Of a stretch of DNA of 64,000 nt, positions 44,140-52,326 are shown one piece after another. Position 1 is the stretch's first letter. Each line of letters starts with the position of its first letter. This stretch comes from Bacteroides sp. Marseille-P3684 (GTDB lineage Bacteria; Bacteroidota; Bacteroidia; Bacteroidales; Bacteroidaceae). The position numbers were made by a program, and so were the translations under genes. The stretch lies in contig NZ_LT985808.1 in the NCBI RefSeq assembly GCF_900291465.1, forward strand, positions 2,986,539 to 3,050,538. The letters are read 5' to 3'. Below the pieces are notes generated by a model. The model saw only the letters and a list, made by a program, of their open reading frames with translations. It did not search any database and was not told where the DNA came from.

Positions 44140-44384
44140 CACCCGAACGGCAGGGTACGCCGCAGGTAGCGCAGCCCGGAGTTTGAAAGGAATCATCCCC
44201 AATCCGTCCCCGACGGATTTTTATGTTCACCTGAACATAGCAAGGTATGTTTTCAGCCGCTCAAAATATTTTGAGCATCCCGGAAAACGCCTTGCCCTTG
44301 CAGGGGGCGGGCTTTCCCTCCGAAGTCGGGAAGCCTTTCAAAACTGCGGTGCTGTAATCCGAAGCGGCGGCTTATGCCGTCAAT

Positions 44385-44401
44385 CCGCTAAATCCAAAGT
44401 A
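44385..44401 (+). promoter_or_regulatory. Shared ICE start motif, mobA copy
   Basis: CCGCTAAATCCAAAGTA ends two bases before the mobA ATG. Together with its flanks it is identical over 24 bases to the copy before the DUF1896 gene at 63475. Confidence 0.75.
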
Positions 44402-44403
44402 AT

Positions 44404-44832
44404 ATGAAAGAGAAAAGGAAAAGCAAATCAGGGAGAAATCCCAAACTTGATCCGGCGGTGTACCGTTACACCGTCCGTTTCAATGAGGAGGAACACAACC
44501 GTTTCCTCGCCATGTTCGGAAAATCGGGTGTCTATGCACGGTCGGTTTTCCTCAAGGCGCACTTCTTCGGACAGCCGTTCAAGGTGCTTAAGGTGGACAA
44601 GACGCTGGTGGACTATTACACCAAACTGTCGGATTTTCATGCACAGTTCCGTGCCGTGGGTACGAATTACAACCAAGTCGTGAAGGAACTGAGGCTGCAT
44701 TTTTCAGAGAAAAAGGCGATGGCGTTGCTCTACAAATTAGAGCAACACACCGTCGAACTCGTGAAACTGAGCCGCCGGATTGTGGAACTTTCAAGGGAAA
44801 TGGAGGCGAAATGGTCGCAAAAATCAGTGTAG
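44404..44832 (+). CDS. mobA: MobA, relaxosome accessory protein
   Basis: 142 residues. The N-terminus is basic (MKEKRKSKSGRNPKLDPAVY) and leads into a ribbon-helix-helix-like unit (YTVRFNEEEHNRFLAMFGKS). The C-terminus is the MobC-type region FRAVGTNYNQVVKELRLHFS with a helical tail. Such proteins bind oriT and recruit the relaxase. It overlaps mobB by 22 bases. Confidence 0.85.
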   Translation: MKEKRKSKSGRNPKLDPAVYRYTVRFNEEEHNRFLAMFGKSGVYARSVFLKAHFFGQPFKVLKVDKTLVDYYTKLSDFHAQFRAVGTNYNQVVKELRLHFSEKKAMALLYKLEQHTVELVKLSRRIVELSREMEAKWSQKSV

Positions 44833-46058
44833 GAAACTCGTTGTACGGCGCGATTGCCTATAACGGGGAGAAGATTAACGAGGCGCAGGGGCGGTTGCTT
44901 ACGACCAACCGCATCTACAATGACGGTTCGGGAAAGGTGGACATCAACAAGGCGATGGAGGGTTTTCTCACCTTCATGCCGCCACAGATGAAGGTGGAGA
45001 AGCCGGTGGTGCATATTTCGCTCAACCCGCATCCGGAGGATGCGTTGACCGATGCGGAATTGCAGGATATAGCCCGCGAGTATCTGGAAAAACTCGGTTT
45101 CGGCAACCAGCCTTATCTTGTTTTCAAGCACGAGGACATCGACCGCCACCACCTGCACATCGTGACGGTTCGGGTGGACGAGAACGGGAAATGTATCAGC
45201 GACAAGAACAACTACTATCGTAGCAAACAAATCACCCGTGAGCTGGAGAAGAAATACGGGCTGCACGATGCGGAGCGCAGGAACCGCCGTCTTGACACGC
45301 CGCTAAGCAAGGTGGACGCATCGGCAGGCGATGTGAAGAAACAGGTAGGCAACACCGTGAAAGCTCTGAACGGGCAGTACCGTTTCCAGACGATGGGCGA
45401 ATACCGTGCGCTCCTTTCCATCTATAACCTGACGGTGGAGGAAGCGAGGGGTAACGTGCGCGGACGGGAATATCACGGGCTGGTCTATTCCGTCACGGAC
45501 GGCAGGGGCAACAAGGTGGGCAACCCGTTCAAGTCCTCGCTCTTCGGGAAGTCCGCAGGCTATGAAGCCATGCAGAAGAAGTTTGTACGTTCCAGATCGG
45601 AGATTAAGGACAGGAAACTGGCAGACATGACGAAACGTACCGTTCTTTCCGTGCTGCAAGGCACTTATGACAAGGATAGGTTTGTTTCCCAACTTAAAGA
45701 GAAGGGCATCGACACCGTACTGCGCTACACGGAGGAAGGGCGCATCTACGGGGCTACCTTCATCGACCACCGCACGGGGAGTGTGCTGAACGGTTCGCGC
45801 ATGGGCAAGGAGCTTTCGGCGAATGCCTTGCAGGAACACTTCACCCTGCCATACGCCGGACAACCGCCGATACCGTTATCCATCCCTATGGATGCTGCGG
45901 ACAAGGCACACGGACAGACCGCATACGACCGTGAAGACGTATCGGGCGGAATGGGCTTGCTCACTCCCGAAGGTCCGGCGGTAGATGCCGAGGAAGAGGC
46001 TTTCATCCGGGCGATGAAGCGCAAAAAGAAGAAAAAGCGCAAGGGCTTGGGTTTGTAA
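44811..46058 (+). CDS. mobB: MobB, relaxase
   Basis: 415 residues. The N-terminal relaxase domain holds the three-histidine metal motif HEDIDRHHLHIVTV near residues 106-119 and an early tyrosine-bearing segment SLYGAIAYNGEKI. LNPHPEDALTDAELQDIARE lies between them. The C-terminus is basic (KRKKKKKRKG). It nicks oriT and pilots the strand into the recipient. Length and position fit CTnDOT MobB. Confidence 0.93.
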   Translation: MVAKISVGNSLYGAIAYNGEKINEAQGRLLTTNRIYNDGSGKVDINKAMEGFLTFMPPQMKVEKPVVHISLNPHPEDALTDAELQDIAREYLEKLGFGNQPYLVFKHEDIDRHHLHIVTVRVDENGKCISDKNNYYRSKQITRELEKKYGLHDAERRNRRLDTPLSKVDASAGDVKKQVGNTVKALNGQYRFQTMGEYRALLSIYNLTVEEARGNVRGREYHGLVYSVTDGRGNKVGNPFKSSLFGKSAGYEAMQKKFVRSRSEIKDRKLADMTKRTVLSVLQGTYDKDRFVSQLKEKGIDTVLRYTEEGRIYGATFIDHRTGSVLNGSRMGKELSANALQEHFTLPYAGQPPIPLSIPMDAADKAHGQTAYDREDVSGGMGLLTPEGPAVDAEEEAFIRAMKRKKKKKRKGLGL

Positions 46059-46088
46059 TCGGAGTATCAACAATTAAAAAATCAATGT

Positions 46089-48098
46089 ATGTCACAACAA
46101 GAAGACGATTTGAGGGCATTGGCGAAAATCATGGATTTTCTGCGTGCCGTGAGTATCATTTTAGTGGTCATGAACGTGTACTGGTTCTGCTACGAAGCCA
46201 TCCGGCTATGGGGCGTGAACATCGGTGTGGTGGACAAAATCCTTCTGAACTTCGACCGCACGGCGGGGCTGTTCCATTCCATTCTGTACACGAAACTGTT
46301 TGCCGTCCTGCTGCTTGCCCTGTCCTGTCTGGGTACGAAAGGGGTCAAGGGCGAGAAAATCACTTGGGGAAGAATATGGACGGCACTCGCCGCCGGATTC
46401 GTGCTGTTTTTCCTCAACTGGTGGATACTGGCTCTGCCGCTGCCGGTTGAAGCGGTGACGGGCTTGTATATCCTTACCATCGGCACGGGCTATGTCTGTC
46501 TTTTGATGGGCGGGCTGTGGATGAGCCGCCTGTTGAAACACAATCTGATGGAGGATGTTTTCAACAACGAGAATGAGAGTTTCATGCAGGAAACGAGGCT
46601 CATCGAAAGCGAGTATTCGGTCAATCTGCCCACACGCTTCTATTACAAAAAGCGTTGGAACAATGGCTGGATCAATGTGGTGAATCCCTTCCGTGCGTCC
46701 ATCGTGTTGGGTACGCCGGGCAGCGGCAAGTCATACGCCGTGGTAAACAATTTTATCAAGCAACAGATTGAAAAGGGCTTCTCGATGTATGTATATGACT
46801 TCAAATTCAGTGACTTGTCCACCATAGCCTACAACCATTTGCTGAACCACCCGGAGGGCTACAAGGTGAAGCCGAAATTCTATGTGATCAATTTCGACGA
46901 CCCGCGACGCTCACACCGTTGCAATCCCATACACCCGGATTTCATGGAGGATATTACGGACGCTTACGAGAGTGCCTACACGATAATGCTTAACCTCAAT
47001 AAAACTTGGGTGCAAAAGCAGGGCGACTTCTTCGTGGAGTCACCTATCATTTTGTTTGCCAGCATTATCTGGTATCTCAAAATCTATCAGAACGGGAAGT
47101 ATTGCACGTTTCCCCATGCCATCGAGTTTTTGAACCGCCGCTACGAGGATATTTTCCCGATACTGACCTCTTACCCGGAGCTGGAAAACTACCTTTCCCC
47201 GTTCATGGATGCTTGGCTCGGAGGGGCTGCGGAGCAGCTCATGGGGCAGATAGCGTCGGCGAAAATCCCGCTTTCGAGGATGATTTCCCCGCAGCTCTAT
47301 TGGGTGATGTCGGACAGCGAGTTTACGCTGGACATCAACAATCCCGAAGAGCCGAAAATCCTATGCGTGGGCAACAATCCCGACCGTCAGAACATCTACG
47401 GGGCGGCTCTCGGATTGTATAACTCCCGTATCGTGAAACTCATCAACAAGAAGGGAATGCTGAAGTCATCGGTCATCATCGACGAGCTGCCCACGATATA
47501 CTTCAAGGGGTTGGACAACCTTATAGCCACCGCCCGAAGCAACAAGGTTGCCGTGTGTCTGGGATTTCAGGATTTCAGCCAGCTGGTGCGCGACTACGGT
47601 GATAAGGAGGCGAAAGTGGTGATGAATACGGTCGGTAACATTTTCTCCGGGCAGGTGGTAGGTGAAACGGCAAAGACACTATCGGAACGGTTCGGTAAGG
47701 TGTTGCAGAAACGGCAGTCTATCTCCATCAACCGGCAGGATGTTTCCACCTCCATCAACACGCAGATGGATGCGCTCATTCCGCCGAGCAAGATTTCCGG
47801 TCTGACGCAGGGAATGTTTGTCGGTTCGGTGTCCGACAACTTCAACGAACGTATCGAACAGAAAATTTTTCACTGCGAGATTGTGGTGGATGCCGAGAAG
47901 GTGAAGCGGGAGGAACGTGCCTACAAGAAAATTCCGGTCATTACCGATTTCACGGACGAGGACGGCAACGACCGCATGAAAGAAACGGTGCAGGCGAACT
48001 ACCGGCGTATCAAGGAAGAGGTGAAGCAGATTGTGCAGGAGGAACTGGAGCGCATCGCGGGCGATGATAACCTGAAATATCTGTTGCAGCAGAAGTAA
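46089..48098 (+). CDS. mobC: MobC, VirD4/TraG-type coupling protein
   Basis: 669 residues. The N-terminus has several membrane helices (IILVVMNVYWFCYEAIRL, LFAVLLLALSCLG, FVLFFLNWWILALPL). The ATPase domain has Walker A LGTPGSGKSYAVVNNF near residue 208 and Walker B SSVIIDELPTIYF near 462, then ATARSNKVAVCLGFQDFSQL. It links the relaxosome to the transfer channel. A second ATG four bases earlier is out of frame. It ends at a strong bidirectional terminator. Confidence 0.93.
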   Translation: MSQQEDDLRALAKIMDFLRAVSIILVVMNVYWFCYEAIRLWGVNIGVVDKILLNFDRTAGLFHSILYTKLFAVLLLALSCLGTKGVKGEKITWGRIWTALAAGFVLFFLNWWILALPLPVEAVTGLYILTIGTGYVCLLMGGLWMSRLLKHNLMEDVFNNENESFMQETRLIESEYSVNLPTRFYYKKRWNNGWINVVNPFRASIVLGTPGSGKSYAVVNNFIKQQIEKGFSMYVYDFKFSDLSTIAYNHLLNHPEGYKVKPKFYVINFDDPRRSHRCNPIHPDFMEDITDAYESAYTIMLNLNKTWVQKQGDFFVESPIILFASIIWYLKIYQNGKYCTFPHAIEFLNRRYEDIFPILTSYPELENYLSPFMDAWLGGAAEQLMGQIASAKIPLSRMISPQLYWVMSDSEFTLDINNPEEPKILCVGNNPDRQNIYGAALGLYNSRIVKLINKKGMLKSSVIIDELPTIYFKGLDNLIATARSNKVAVCLGFQDFSQLVRDYGDKEAKVVMNTVGNIFSGQVVGETAKTLSERFGKVLQKRQSISINRQDVSTSINTQMDALIPPSKISGLTQGMFVGSVSDNFNERIEQKIFHCEIVVDAEKVKREERAYKKIPVITDFTDEDGNDRMKETVQANYRRIKEEVKQIVQEELERIAGDDNLKYLLQQK

Positions 48099-48100
48099 AT

Positions 48101-48145
48101 AAAAAAATGAAGAAAGGCTTACCATAAACCTTTCTTCATTTTTTT
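48101..48145. terminator. Bidirectional terminator after mobC
   Basis: AAAAAAATGAAGAAAGG (48101-48117) pairs perfectly over 17 bases with CCTTTCTTCATTTTTTT (48129-48145), giving A and T tracts suitable for both strands. Confidence 0.95.
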
Positions 48146-48150
48146 AGAAC

Positions 48151-48915
48151 TTAAGCATTATCCATACTTACTAAGATTCCGTTTTCCAAAATTTTTTGCA
48201 ATGGAATTTTCTTTAAGATTTCTTGATAAGTGCTATAGAAGTCATTATCAAGTCCTATATAAACAATATTGTCATGTAATTCTTCTATAACACTAATATG
48301 TGAATGCAATTTGCACTTTTTATCAGAACAATCTGATACGATACTTTTAATTCGTTCCAACTTATTTAATAAATCATCATATTGAGATAACCCTTTTGTA
48401 GTTGGTTGTATTTGATAATTAGTTTTCTTTGCCGGTTGTATATTATGTTCAGGATCTAATAATACTATGTGAAATATAGAAGAATCCCGATCAAAATAAC
48501 CTACAATACGCCCCGTACTTTTTGTTATCGAAAATTGCATTATTGGAAAATCTGTCTCATTGTCCAATATTTCTTTTGGTAGCCAATCTAAATCTTTTCG
48601 TTGAATAGGAATGTTTTTAGCACTCCAATCTATTGGATGACATCTTAATGCAATACTACCTCTATTTTCTTCTAATACTTCTTGCGGTGTCATAGTACCC
48701 AAAGCACCTAATCTTTCAAGAAGCCCAATATGCCATCCCTTAGAACACTCTCCAATCTGAAAATTAGGTATCTGCTTAAAGTAAGAGAAGGAAAAAGTTA
48801 TCTTCCTTCTCTTTAACTCATTTTCTTGTTCTTTGGTAACTAATGATTTGTTTCCGTATTTAGGAGAATCTGAATTAAGATTTAATAGTTTCCCATTTTT
48901 TCCCATAATACTCAA
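48151..48915 (-). CDS. Unrecognised partner of the Panacea-type antitoxin, possible toxin
   Basis: 254 residues, cytoplasmic, strongly AT-rich gene unlike its neighbours. Notable stretches are FSFSYFKQIPNFQIGECSKG, LERLGALGTMTPQEVLEENR, ALRCHPIDWSAKNIPIQRKD and FHIVLLDPEHNIQPAKKTNY. The last resembles a nuclease or ligand-binding core only loosely, and I do not recognise a family. It overlaps the SocA-like gene by 41 bases and is translated after it, as in two-gene toxin-antitoxin or defence units. Toxic activity is inference from context. The start may also be the ATG three codons in (48906). Confidence 0.6.
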   Translation of the reverse strand: MSIMGKNGKLLNLNSDSPKYGNKSLVTKEQENELKRRKITFSFSYFKQIPNFQIGECSKGWHIGLLERLGALGTMTPQEVLEENRGSIALRCHPIDWSAKNIPIQRKDLDWLPKEILDNETDFPIMQFSITKSTGRIVGYFDRDSSIFHIVLLDPEHNIQPAKKTNYQIQPTTKGLSQYDDLLNKLERIKSIVSDCSDKKCKLHSHISVIEELHDNIVYIGLDNDFYSTYQEILKKIPLQKILENGILVSMDNA

Positions 48916-49354
48916 TCATTAGTTCTGGAGTAATAACCTTGTCACAACGCTCATTTACATTTAAATCTCCACGTGTTTCAATCCAAGGCATCTCATTGTG
49001 GGACAATCGTTCTAATTCAGCACCGCTATATTTAAGATAATTCTCCAATATAAAGTCAATGAATTCAGCGTCTTCTGATGATAAACTCACATTGTGATTC
49101 ATGCAATCATCAATATTGATTTCTGAATAGAGATATTTTGTAGAATTAAATCGATTGTAGATTTCTCGATTTACCGGACCATGAATCCATGCTTCAAACT
49201 CGCCGTCAAACATAGGTTTTTTATTGATACCATAAGACCATGCTTGAACATAATACAATAACTTCTGCAACTTTAAATTTATTAAAGACGCAAATCTATC
49301 TTCCGATTTTACTCGTAAGATAATGTAGTCTGTTATATCGTGTATTGAGTTCAT
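48875..49354 (-). CDS. Panacea/SocA-domain (DUF4065-like) antitoxin-type protein
   Basis: 159 residues. The Panacea/SocA/GepA core is visible: INLKLQKLLYYVQAWSYGIN, MFDGEFEAWIHGPVNREIYN, and ELERLSHNEMPWIETRGDLN. Proteins with this domain are known as antitoxins that neutralise many unrelated toxins (Panacea) or as proteolytic adaptors (SocA). It is first in a two-gene AT-rich unit with its own canonical promoter, inserted between mobC and rteC. This identifies the unit as probable ICE cargo for maintenance or phage defence. Confidence 0.82.
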   Translation of the reverse strand: MNSIHDITDYIILRVKSEDRFASLINLKLQKLLYYVQAWSYGINKKPMFDGEFEAWIHGPVNREIYNRFNSTKYLYSEINIDDCMNHNVSLSSEDAEFIDFILENYLKYSGAELERLSHNEMPWIETRGDLNVNERCDKVITPELMIEYYGKKWETIKS

Positions 49355-49382
49355 CTGAATTATGACTATATCAATTTCAATG

Positions 49383-49413
49383 CAAAGTTAATATCTTTTT
49401 CTAATATAACAAA
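49383..49413 (-). promoter_or_regulatory. Promoter of the Panacea-type pair
   Basis: On the minus strand TTTG (49413-49410), a 19-base spacer and TAACTTTG (49390-49383) match both Bacteroidetes promoter elements exactly. The ATG follows 28 bases after the -7 box. Confidence 0.85.
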
Positions 49414-49457
49414 ATAATGAATTGAATTGATGTGATTTATTCTAATGAATTTGTTTT

Positions 49458-50063
49458 TTATCTCCTCATACGATCCAACTCATCATCGCGCAGCATCCTC
49501 TCGTTCAATTTCTCCTGCATTCTGTCAAGGAAGTAGGTGCGGCTTTCGTTCTTCCGGCGTTTGATATCGGTGTAGAAACGGTAGCAGTCCTTCGACTCAA
49601 CCCCGAATATCTTGTAAAGGAGCGGGGCAAGCTGTTTGAGCGGCATGTTGCCGTTGTTGATGCAGCCCATCTCGTCGATGCCGTAGATAAGTTCCACGAG
49701 GTCGATGGCATTGCCCGTCCATTGCAGGAGGCTGGTGGCGGTTTCTGTTGTGTTGTTGGCGGATATCAGTGGCGGCACTTGGGGCGTGGCAAGGAATTTC
49801 TGCATCTTCCTCACGAAAGACAGGGCCTTGCTGACATAGGCGGCAATCTCTCTCTTTTCTTCTGACAGGTTGCGCACGGGATGGTGCTGCAACTCGATTT
49901 CGATGTAGGCAAGCGCGATGACGGTAAGGTTCGCGTCCATGCTACCGTTACACAGTTCGATCACTTGGGTGGCAAAAGCCGTGTATGCCGTTTCCATATT
50001 GCAGTCACCGGCTTCGTTTATCAGGCGGAAAAAGTCGGTTTCCGCCAGCAAGAAATAATTCAT
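49458..50063 (-). CDS. rteC: RteC-family regulator of ICE excision
   Basis: 201 residues starting MNYFLLAETDFFRLINEAGD. The C-terminal portion NAIDLVELIYGIDEMGCINN, then LKQLAPLLYKIFGVESKDCY and RRKNESRTYFLDRMQEKLNE match the RteC domain. In CTnDOT, RteC is produced under RteB control and activates the excision operon. It keeps its place downstream of rteB, but with the RibD-like gene between. The ATG at 50063 is preferred over an upstream GTG-type frame. Confidence 0.88.
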   Translation of the reverse strand: MNYFLLAETDFFRLINEAGDCNMETAYTAFATQVIELCNGSMDANLTVIALAYIEIELQHHPVRNLSEEKREIAAYVSKALSFVRKMQKFLATPQVPPLISANNTTETATSLLQWTGNAIDLVELIYGIDEMGCINNGNMPLKQLAPLLYKIFGVESKDCYRFYTDIKRRKNESRTYFLDRMQEKLNERMLRDDELDRMRR

Positions 50064-50301
50064 GGTTCTGTCAATTTTGAAAATTACACTTTGTTTTCTG
50101 CGTGCGCACATGAATATAATTGGCAAAAAACGCGGCAGAAAATAAAAAATCCAACACTCAATTTTACAAAGTACTGGATTTCAGAGGTATAAAATTCAAT
50201 ATTTTTTCACAAGGACAAATTATCTCCGACTTAAATTGTTTGTAATCAGAACATTTATTCTATTCCTGAAAATAGAAATGTATGCTTGCCGCACATTTTG
50301 G

Positions 50302-50724
50302 CTATCTTGCTTTTTTATCAAGGATATAGATAATGCGACATACACCGTTGGAATAGCTTTTCAAGGAGGAAAGCGTCCAGTGTTGCTCTGGCAGAGCCGA
50401 CTTAAAAAAATGTCGTCCGCTTCCGGATATGAAAGGAACGGTGTATAGTATGATTTCATCCACAGCGTGCATACGCAGTAGTCCGTTTATATAATCTGCC
50501 GTATCCAGTGTGGCTTCCGCGAGGTAACGGATGTTTGTGCCGTCTTTTCTCCATTCGTGCAGCATTGAAATGGAATAGTCCGGTGTCACACGGTAAAGGG
50601 CTTTCTTCCTGATTTCATCAAGACCGCAACGGTCAAGGCACAAATCCTGATGTGCTTTATCATATAACTCTGAAGAAAGACATCCGTCCATCGTCAGTAC
50701 GGCGAGAATCTGAACTTTACCCAT
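50302..50724 (-). CDS. RibD C-terminal/dihydrofolate reductase-like protein
   Basis: 140 residues: MGKVQILAVLTMDGCLSSEL, then ISMLHEWRKDGTNIRYLAEA and the diagnostic EIILYTVPFISGSGRHFFKS. The fold is that of the RibD reductase domain family, shorter than a full enzyme (usually 170-200). Whether it binds NADPH is unclear because the middle is compressed. Resistance or metabolic function is unknown. It is preceded by a long structured leader and an overlapping 82-codon frame, suggesting translational control. Confidence 0.75.
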   Translation of the reverse strand: MGKVQILAVLTMDGCLSSELYDKAHQDLCLDRCGLDEIRKKALYRVTPDYSISMLHEWRKDGTNIRYLAEATLDTADYINGLLRMHAVDEIILYTVPFISGSGRHFFKSALPEQHWTLSSLKSYSNGVCRIIYILDKKAR

Positions 50725-50965
50725 AATCGTTTCCTTTCGTTAGGCAAGGGTAAAAAAGTAGCGTGCAATTCACACTACCTTCAAGCGATGGCTCTGGTAA
50801 AGCCTTTACGGAGAGTACGTGAATGCACGCTATGCGTAAGCATAGCATAAGCATCACGCAATCGTCTCCGTAGTTCCAATTTACCAGATTTTCGCTTGAA
50901 ACGCCTTGCGGTCTTATCCTATATGTTGGCGGCGAAAAGCTCCTGCCAATCGCCGTTTTTCTCAA
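50717..50965 (-). CDS. Possible 82-codon leader ORF overlapping the RibD-like start
   Basis: It starts 9 bases after the TATCTTTG box at 50981-50974, leaving little or no 5' UTR, and it ends eight bases inside the RibD-like gene (GATTATGGGTAA), which would couple translation. Its sequence (for example PQGVSSENLVNWNYGDDCVM) is largely dictated by long inverted repeats and has no known motif. It may be a leader peptide or only a by-product of the RNA structure. Confidence 0.35.
   Translation of the reverse strand: MRKTAIGRSFSPPTYRIRPQGVSSENLVNWNYGDDCVMLMLCLRIACIHVLSVKALPEPSLEGSVNCTLLFYPCLTKGNDYG
50761..50900 (-). ncRNA. Structured leader RNA upstream of the RibD-like gene
   Basis: Nested arms: TTCAAGCGA (50780-50788) with TCGCTTGAA (50892-50900); TCTGGTAAA (50793-50801) with TTTACCAGA (50880-50888); ACGGAGA (50808-50814) with TCTCCGT (50865-50871); apical GCTATGC-GTAA-GCATAGC (50830-50847). 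A competing stem pairs GCGTGCA-TTCAC (50761-50773) with GTGAATGCACGC (50819-50830). Mutually exclusive stems before a start codon are typical of attenuators or riboswitches. It matches no riboswitch consensus I know. Confidence 0.7.
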
Positions 50966-50973
50966 ATGTTATG

Positions 50974-50981
50974 CAAAGATA
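50974..50981 (-). promoter_or_regulatory. Probable promoter -7 box of the structured leader transcript
   Basis: The minus strand reads TATCTTTG, an exact TAnnTTTG match, about 250 bases upstream of the RibD-like ATG. No TTTG is seen 19 bases upstream. Confidence 0.5.
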
Positions 50982-51003
50982 GCCAAATTCAGTGAATTAC
51001 GGG

Positions 51004-52326
51004 CTATGATTGCTTGAATTTATATTTAAGTCCATACTCTTCAAGTTTGCTGTATAGTGTTGTCCTGCCTATGCCGAGCAGTTCTGCGGCGACACTCCGG
51101 TTGCCGTTTGCCTGTTTCAACGCACGCAATATCCGCTCCTTATCCTCCGCGTCATTGCGCAAGGCGAAGCTGACAGTAGAGGTCGGTTTCGTCACGGCAA
51201 GTTCCAGATGCTCTTTCATGACAACACCTTCCTGCGCCTGCAATACAGCACCCATAACTTTCTGCCGAAGTTCCCGCACGTTGCCCGGCCATGCGTGTGT
51301 CAGCAACGCTTTACGTGCTTCGGAACTGAACCCGCTCACGCTACACTCCAGCTCTCTGTTTGCCATATCACGGAAGAACTCTGCCAGCGGCATGATGTCT
51401 TCCTGACAGTCACGCAACGGAGGAACGGTTATCCCGAAGTCGTGCAGGCGGTACAGAAGATCCTGCCGAAAACGCTTTTCATTCACCGCTACTTCCAAAT
51501 CTTCATTGGTAGCAGCGATGATGCGGACATTGAAATTCCGGTCTGCCTTGTCTCCGACCGGGCGATACCGCCTCTCCTGTATGGCGCGGAGCAACATCTG
51601 TTGGGTTTCCAACGCGAGGTTTCCTACCTCGTCCAGAAAAAGCGTGCCGCCTTCCGCCTCATGGAAATATCCTTTCTTGGCATTGTCCGCACCTGTAAAC
51701 GCTCCCTTGACGTGTCCGAAGAAAGCCGACGGTGCAAGCTCTTTGGAGAGTGAACCGCAGTCCACCGCCACAAATGGCTTGCCTGCACGTTTGCTCTTGT
51801 CATGCAACAGATGGGCAATATGCTCCTTACCCGTGCCGTTCTCACCAAATATCATCACGCTCATGTCGGTGGCGGCTACCAGCCTTATCCGGTGCATGAT
51901 TTTCTGAAAAGCGGAACCTTCACGGGCGAATACAGGCATACGGCGTTGTCCTGCCTGACGTTCTTTCAGTATGGAACGGATCAGGGGGACAAGTTTATCC
52001 TCCACAAGCTGTTTGGGAATATAGTCTATCGAGCCGAGTTTCATGCTTTCCACGGCGGTATTAACTTCGGCGTAGTCGGTCATAATGATGAAGGGCTGCA
52101 TCTTTCCCTCCTTTCGCATCCAGCACAAAAGGTCTATGCCACTGCCGTCAGGCAGACGCAGGTCGGCAACCACGATATCATTATCTGTTGCCTGTTGCAG
52201 ATGTTTCTTCGCGGTTGAGAGGTGGTAAGCCTTCATATTGCGGTAGCCCTCCCGTGACAGCATATTGCAGACATATTCGCAATACACGATGTTGTCTTCC
52301 ACCACAATTATTTTTGTCTTATCCAT
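51004..52326 (-). CDS. rteB: RteB, sigma-54-type response regulator
   Basis: 440 residues. A receiver domain (phospho-acceptor Asp55 in VVADLRLPDGSG) is followed by an AAA+ domain with Walker A GENGTGKEHIAHLL, the GAFTGA sigma-54 contact motif and FLDEVGNLALETQQ. A Fis-type helix-turn-helix closes it (NRSVAAELLGIGRTTLYSKL). Activated by RteA, it drives rteC expression in CTnDOT. It overlaps rteA by eight bases. Confidence 0.95.
   Translation of the reverse strand: MDKTKIIVVEDNIVYCEYVCNMLSREGYRNMKAYHLSTAKKHLQQATDNDIVVADLRLPDGSGIDLLCWMRKEGKMQPFIIMTDYAEVNTAVESMKLGSIDYIPKQLVEDKLVPLIRSILKERQAGQRRMPVFAREGSAFQKIMHRIRLVAATDMSVMIFGENGTGKEHIAHLLHDKSKRAGKPFVAVDCGSLSKELAPSAFFGHVKGAFTGADNAKKGYFHEAEGGTLFLDEVGNLALETQQMLLRAIQERRYRPVGDKADRNFNVRIIAATNEDLEVAVNEKRFRQDLLYRLHDFGITVPPLRDCQEDIMPLAEFFRDMANRELECSVSGFSSEARKALLTHAWPGNVRELRQKVMGAVLQAQEGVVMKEHLELAVTKPTSTVSFALRNDAEDKERILRALKQANGNRSVAAELLGIGRTTLYSKLEEYGLKYKFKQS

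Larger units (their letters stand above)
43723..44403. other. Divergent tra/mob intergenic region, probable oriT
   Basis: A 681-bp gap with no gene. It contains GTCCGCACGGAC (near 43879), the mob promoter box at 44132-44139, a terminator-like ATCCGTC/GACGGAT hairpin (44202-44218), ATGTTCA/TGAACAT (44223-44238), the perfect 18-bp palindrome GCTCAAAATATTTTGAGC (44259-44276), and an imperfect GCTTTCCC/GGGAAGC dyad (44311-44334). Position directly before the relaxase operon and the density of dyads make it the best oriT candidate. The tra operon promoter must also lie here; no TAnnTTTG was found near traA. Confidence 0.55.

Noticed and set aside
44131-44140. GTAACTTTGC as an ICE attachment site
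   Set aside because: It matches the CTnDOT target consensus exactly but lies inside the element before mobA, where it serves better as a promoter -7 box.
43723-44403. Additional gene in the tra/mob gap
   Set aside because: Short frames exist on both strands, but none has similarity or start signals; the region is dominated by dyads.
50761-50900. FMN (RFN), cobalamin or THF riboswitch
   Set aside because: The conserved sequence blocks of these classes are absent even though the downstream gene has a RibD-like fold.
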